Assembly (NCBI RefSeq): GCF_012927325.1 | Contig: NZ_JABBGI010000017.1 | Location: 57,259-121,258 of the forward strand | DNA from: Chryseobacterium antibioticum | Lineage (GTDB): Bacteria > Bacteroidota > Bacteroidia > Flavobacteriales > Weeksellaceae | DNA length: 64,000 nt | Reading direction: 5' to 3' | In this document: positions 61,110-64,000 of the stretch, piece by piece | Position numbering within the stretch: position 1 is the stretch's first letter | Layout of the letters: every line of letters begins with the position of its first letter | The notes under the pieces: model-generated | The model's input: the letters and a program-made list of their open reading frames with translations, nothing else | Told to the model about the DNA's origin: nothing | The model's database searches: none | Translations under genes and position numbers: made by a program

Positions 61110-61290
61110 CGCTCAAATCAAGAGCCAGGAATCAAGAATCAAGAACCAAGAACCAAGAATCAAGACATAAGACATCAGATTTCAGACATCAGACCGAAGA
61201 CTTTGAATGCTTGTGGAATGTGAATGGTGAATTTTACTTCGCAAGTGAATGTGCATTTTTATAGTAGACATGAGATTTCAGATGTTGAAT
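61110..61290. repeat. mosaic of dispersed repeat modules with TTCGCAAG copy 2
   Basis: The 61-kb gap contains tandem AATCAAGAA/CCAAGAA units (61129-61163), GACATCAGATTTCAGACATC (61171-61190), the 29-base TTCGCAAG repeat (61222-61250) and TGAGATTTCAGATG (61271-61284). Together they explain most of the gap; no gene is visible. Confidence 0.65.
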
Positions 61291-61389
61291 CGATAAACTC
61301 TACAATTATATTTCAATGCATTCAATTGCAAAAGTTGACATTGAAGCAACCGATTTTTATGGAGTTTTTCCCTTTTTGAAGCTGTCTTT

Positions 61390-62013
61390 TTATTTTGGAG
61401 CAGTCTGAGCTGAAGTATCGCAGTCCTCACTTTTAAAGTAAATACCTTTATTTTTTGACTCCAGTCTGCCCGTTTTTCTATTGATTTTGATGAAGTAAGA
61501 TTCTTTAATTTCGGGACAACCTTTAGATTTTGAGGCATACAGAGATATATGTTTGTCCTCCATTTTATATGAACCACCTGCTTTATTGCTGGTATCTACG
61601 GAAAAACCATACGTTTGGGCCAATAAAATAGCTTCCGGAAGATTATCAACCGTTCCGATGAAATCTCTTAACTGCTGTTCACTGGAGAAATAGACAGACC
61701 TTTCGTTTTTACAGGCAAGAATATAGGAAAAGCATCTGTTGTCCATACATTGCTGAAAGAAACCTTTCTCAGGAAGAGGCTCGTTGATGGTCATGAAATC
61801 CGGCATCTGACTTTCATAGATCACTGCTTTTTCAGGATCGGTGTCATTGGTAAGAACTCTCCAATAACCATATTCTTTATCCGGAACAATAAATGGGTAC
61901 AAATATTCTGCTGTATCCAGAATATCCGGAATCTTTCTGTAGTCATCAGGAACCACAGTCTGTGCAAAGAACAGATTGGATAGAACCAGCGAAGTGATGA
62001 CAATAATTTTCAT
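61390..62013 (-). CDS. secreted protein of unknown function
   Basis: 207 residues with a signal peptide (MKIIVITSLVLSNLFFAQ). Mature part soluble, several cysteines (CMDNRCFSYILACKN; CPEIK; DCDTS) that could form disulfides, no membrane segment. I do not recognise the family. The frame runs to 62034, but the ATG at 62013 gives the signal peptide. It lies 43 bases downstream of the serine hydrolase stop and probably follows it in one transcript. Confidence 0.7.
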   Translation of the reverse strand: MKIIVITSLVLSNLFFAQTVVPDDYRKIPDILDTAEYLYPFIVPDKEYGYWRVLTNDTDPEKAVIYESQMPDFMTINEPLPEKGFFQQCMDNRCFSYILACKNERSVYFSSEQQLRDFIGTVDNLPEAILLAQTYGFSVDTSNKAGGSYKMEDKHISLYASKSKGCPEIKESYFIKINRKTGRLESKNKGIYFKSEDCDTSAQTAPK

Positions 62014-62056
62014 AAAGGAAGTGCTTTCCGGCAAATTTACGAAAATGAATGATGAT

Positions 62057-63535
62057 TTATTTTTTATCCTTTAAATAATTAGCAGCGTTGGTATTGCCGG
62101 GATTAAGAATCAATGATTTTTTATAGTTAATAACAGCTTCTTTCTTTTGTCCTAACCCATCTAATGCTTCACCATAGCTGTCATAAACATTGGCGCTGTT
62201 CGGAAATAACAAGGTATTCAATTTGAAAACGGCAAGGGCTTCATTCTTGAGATTCCGGCTTATCAGCTGGTAACCCCATGAATTGATCTCATCCTCTGAC
62301 ACGGTAAAATTTTTATTGTTCTCTTTAATTTTTTGATAAATTGCATATACATTTTGATACCCACCTGAAACAGTTTGGTGATAGAGTAGCTTCATATTCG
62401 GGCTAAGTCCAAAACCATTTTCAATTTTCATATCTGGTATGTAGTATCCGGCAATTTCATCAATGAACCATTCAGGATTTGCTCCCTGAAGATTGCTTAA
62501 AACAATGATTGATAGATTATCGTCCGGATAAACAAACAGGGCAGAGCGCATACCTCCTACAGGAGCAACGGCGGGATGCTCAGACCTTACAACAGTCGGC
62601 CATCCTAGGGCATAACCGTTCGTGAGTTTATTAAAACCACCTATGTCACCATTATTGAGCTTTATAGTAGTAAAAAGCTCCTTAATGCTTTTTTTATCAT
62701 GAAGCAGTTTCCCTTTCTGCAGGGCTATGAGCCACTTACTCAAATCTTCAGCTGATGATAAAATTCCTGTAGCTGTCCGAAAAAATAGAGGAAAGGCAAC
62801 AAAAGCATTGTGGAGCTTTCCGTCATTGATCCATTGGCCATCATGATTAATAATTGTGGAATATGAACCCGCATTATTCTCGATAATATCATTAGAATCT
62901 CCAAATCGAGTGACAAACATTGTACACGGCTTAAATTGATTTTCTTCAATAAACTTCGCGAAATGCTCTCCGCTCAATTTTGTAATTATTTTTCCTAAAA
63001 TATAGTAGCCTGTTTGATTATAACTGAATTTCTCACCAGGCGAAAACTCCATAGGACGTGTTTTAACTATTTCCCAATTTTTGTTTTCGATACCGCCACC
63101 CAATAGCTGTTCTTTTTCATCAATATTATTGGGAAGACCTGATGTATTGCTTAATAACTGTTTGATTGTTATTTTTTTCCAGTTTCCCGGAATGTCAGAA
63201 AGATATTTTGAAATGGTATCATCTGTTTTTAATTTTCCCTGCTCCTGAAGTTGCATGATAGCAACACCAACAAAAGCTTTCGTCATTGAATTGATAGAGA
63301 ATACCATATTGTTTTTTGTTGCGATCTGATGTTCAATATTGGCAAGTCCATAATTACTCAGTTGATCAATTTTTTCATTTCTGATGACAGCCAATTGAAG
63401 CCCTGGGATTTTCAGTTCCTGCATTTTATGCTTGATAAAAACATCAATGCTGTCAGAACGCTTTTGTGCTGTATAGTTTTGTATAAATAAAACAATAATA
63501 ATAATAACAAGAAATGATTTCAATGAGATTTTCAT
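62057..63535 (-). CDS. class C beta-lactamase-like serine hydrolase with C-terminal TPR
   Basis: 492 residues, signal peptide to about residue 23. The serine hydrolase domain has the nucleophile motif SMTK (Ser83, Lys86) in FSINSMTKAFVG, TSGLPN, and YNQTGYY at 172-178 where YxN is usual, giving Y-N-Q. The C-terminal 65 residues are TPR-like (DSYGEALDGLGQKKEAVINYKKSL). Probably a periplasmic esterase, peptidase or transpeptidase-related enzyme; true beta-lactam hydrolysis is not implied. Confidence 0.88.
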   Translation of the reverse strand: MKISLKSFLVIIIIVLFIQNYTAQKRSDSIDVFIKHKMQELKIPGLQLAVIRNEKIDQLSNYGLANIEHQIATKNNMVFSINSMTKAFVGVAIMQLQEQGKLKTDDTISKYLSDIPGNWKKITIKQLLSNTSGLPNNIDEKEQLLGGGIENKNWEIVKTRPMEFSPGEKFSYNQTGYYILGKIITKLSGEHFAKFIEENQFKPCTMFVTRFGDSNDIIENNAGSYSTIINHDGQWINDGKLHNAFVAFPLFFRTATGILSSAEDLSKWLIALQKGKLLHDKKSIKELFTTIKLNNGDIGGFNKLTNGYALGWPTVVRSEHPAVAPVGGMRSALFVYPDDNLSIIVLSNLQGANPEWFIDEIAGYYIPDMKIENGFGLSPNMKLLYHQTVSGGYQNVYAIYQKIKENNKNFTVSEDEINSWGYQLISRNLKNEALAVFKLNTLLFPNSANVYDSYGEALDGLGQKKEAVINYKKSLILNPGNTNAANYLKDKK

Positions 63536-63639
63536 AAGACCGTTTATTGTAAGACATTGTAAGATAGCTTTTTATTACATATGATCTCTCTTTTTACAAT
63601 CTGACCTTTATATACTGCAAATTAAATTCATAGTTAAGG
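63536..63639. other. spacer upstream of the serine hydrolase
   Basis: AT-rich spacer between the start of the serine hydrolase and the stop of the gene remnant. No gene and no clear terminator; the ACATTGTAAGA repeat pair near 63549-63563 is the only visible structure. Confidence 0.4.
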
Positions 63640-63969
63640 CTATTGCAGTACAATTTTATAATATCCTTTTTCGTCTGTTACATCAATACCTATACCGGTA
63701 AATGTTAATTTGTTAATCTGATAACCATCACAACCCCCTTTAAATTCTGACGAATGTATTGAAAAATTAAAAGCTTTAATATTAGAAGAGAAAGTATAAT
63801 TTTTTGTACCATTATAAGCGCCTACATTTTCTAAAATGACGATGTCCTCGGATGTTTTGGTTAATTGTACCCCCAGGGCAAACGCATGATAGAAGTCACA
63901 TAAGATAGTATATAATTGTTTGATAATAAATAATTTATCATTAGTTTGTTGAGATAAAATATTGTATAT
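63640..63969 (-). pseudogene. 5'-truncated gene remnant, C-terminal domain of a secreted or surface protein
   Basis: The minus strand is open for 110 codons up to a TGA at about 63970-63972 with no Met and no plausible alternative start. The last 75 residues are clearly protein-like (VQLTKTSEDIVILENVG, KAFNFSIHSSEFKGGCDG, KLTFTGIGIDVTDEKG, ending YYKIVLQ and stop); the first 30 are AT-rich and unconvincing. I read it as a gene end that lost its start, or one interrupted near 63900. No family recognised. Confidence 0.45.
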
Positions 63970-64000
63970 TCATCTGATAATCAATAAATTAATTCATTAT

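Noticed and set aside
56690..61290. CRISPR array
   Set aside because: The repeats here are modular, unevenly spaced and inverted relative to each other; no constant repeat-spacer pattern and no cas gene.
61278..61577. 99-codon minus-strand frame next to the secreted 207-residue protein
   Set aside because: It overlaps that gene in another frame and consists of Lys/Leu-rich low-complexity sequence; the overlapping gene has a signal peptide and balanced composition.
1..64000. tRNA, rRNA, insertion sequences and prophage
   Set aside because: No gap holds a cloverleaf-like sequence with CCA-end context, no rRNA-like stretch was seen, and no transposase, integrase or phage structural gene was recognised.

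Overview
The window looks like a piece of a Chryseobacterium-type genome (Bacteroidota, Flavobacteriia, Weeksellaceae). The evidence is low GC, A-rich start regions without Shine-Dalgarno sequences, many TAnnTTTG promoter elements, a SusC/SusD outer-membrane uptake locus, a protein with a C-terminal type IX secretion (T9SS) tail, and a Chryseobacterium-style peptide leader. The genus is an inference; no rRNA or tRNA gene lies in the window to test it.

Layout. 1-8.4 kb holds housekeeping genes: a cut secreted protein, idi, a small HAD protein, serA-like, mscL, the NAD(P)HX repair enzyme, yidD-lgt, and rarA. 8.6-12.9 kb has a large DUF2339 membrane protein, a surface-type protein and pheA. 13-16.9 kb carries a thioesterase divergent from dnaA, then a low-molecular-weight tyrosine phosphatase, a secreted NTF2-like protein and an RsmI-like methyltransferase. 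17.4-19.2 kb encodes a modular chitin-active AA10 monooxygenase. 19.3-21.9 kb has small or uncharacterised genes (eRF1-like, DUF4349, DUF2891). 22-27 kb is a drug-efflux locus (AraC regulator, TolC, HlyD, MFS), followed by a siderophore-interacting flavoprotein, a methyltransferase and metG.

31.5-43.2 kb is a starch/maltodextrin utilisation locus: SusC, SusD, SusE/F-like, GH97 alpha-glucosidase, GH13 amylase, a secreted NTF2-like protein and an inner-membrane sugar transporter. Together they would bind and import glucans across the outer membrane, trim them in the periplasm and take up the sugars. No regulator and no surface-lipoprotein amylase are present.

44-52 kb has a pirin/flavin reductase pair and a purine cluster (purM, purN, purH, purD, guaA) with repeat-rich spacers. 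52-63.5 kb has a GNAT-nitrilase fusion, a tiny Cys-rich leader-peptide gene, a cold-shock protein, an ABC1/UbiB kinase, a DEAD helicase, an SGNH hydrolase, a small lipoprotein, an iron-type alcohol dehydrogenase and a class C serine hydrolase.

The less expected content is in small or noncoding elements: the 53-residue six-cysteine leader peptide (54143-54304), a promoter-to-terminator mini-transcript at 45409-45545, several promoters almost touching the start codon, a mosaic of dispersed repeats in particular intergenic gaps, and three gene remnants. I saw no CRISPR array, insertion sequence, rRNA or tRNA.
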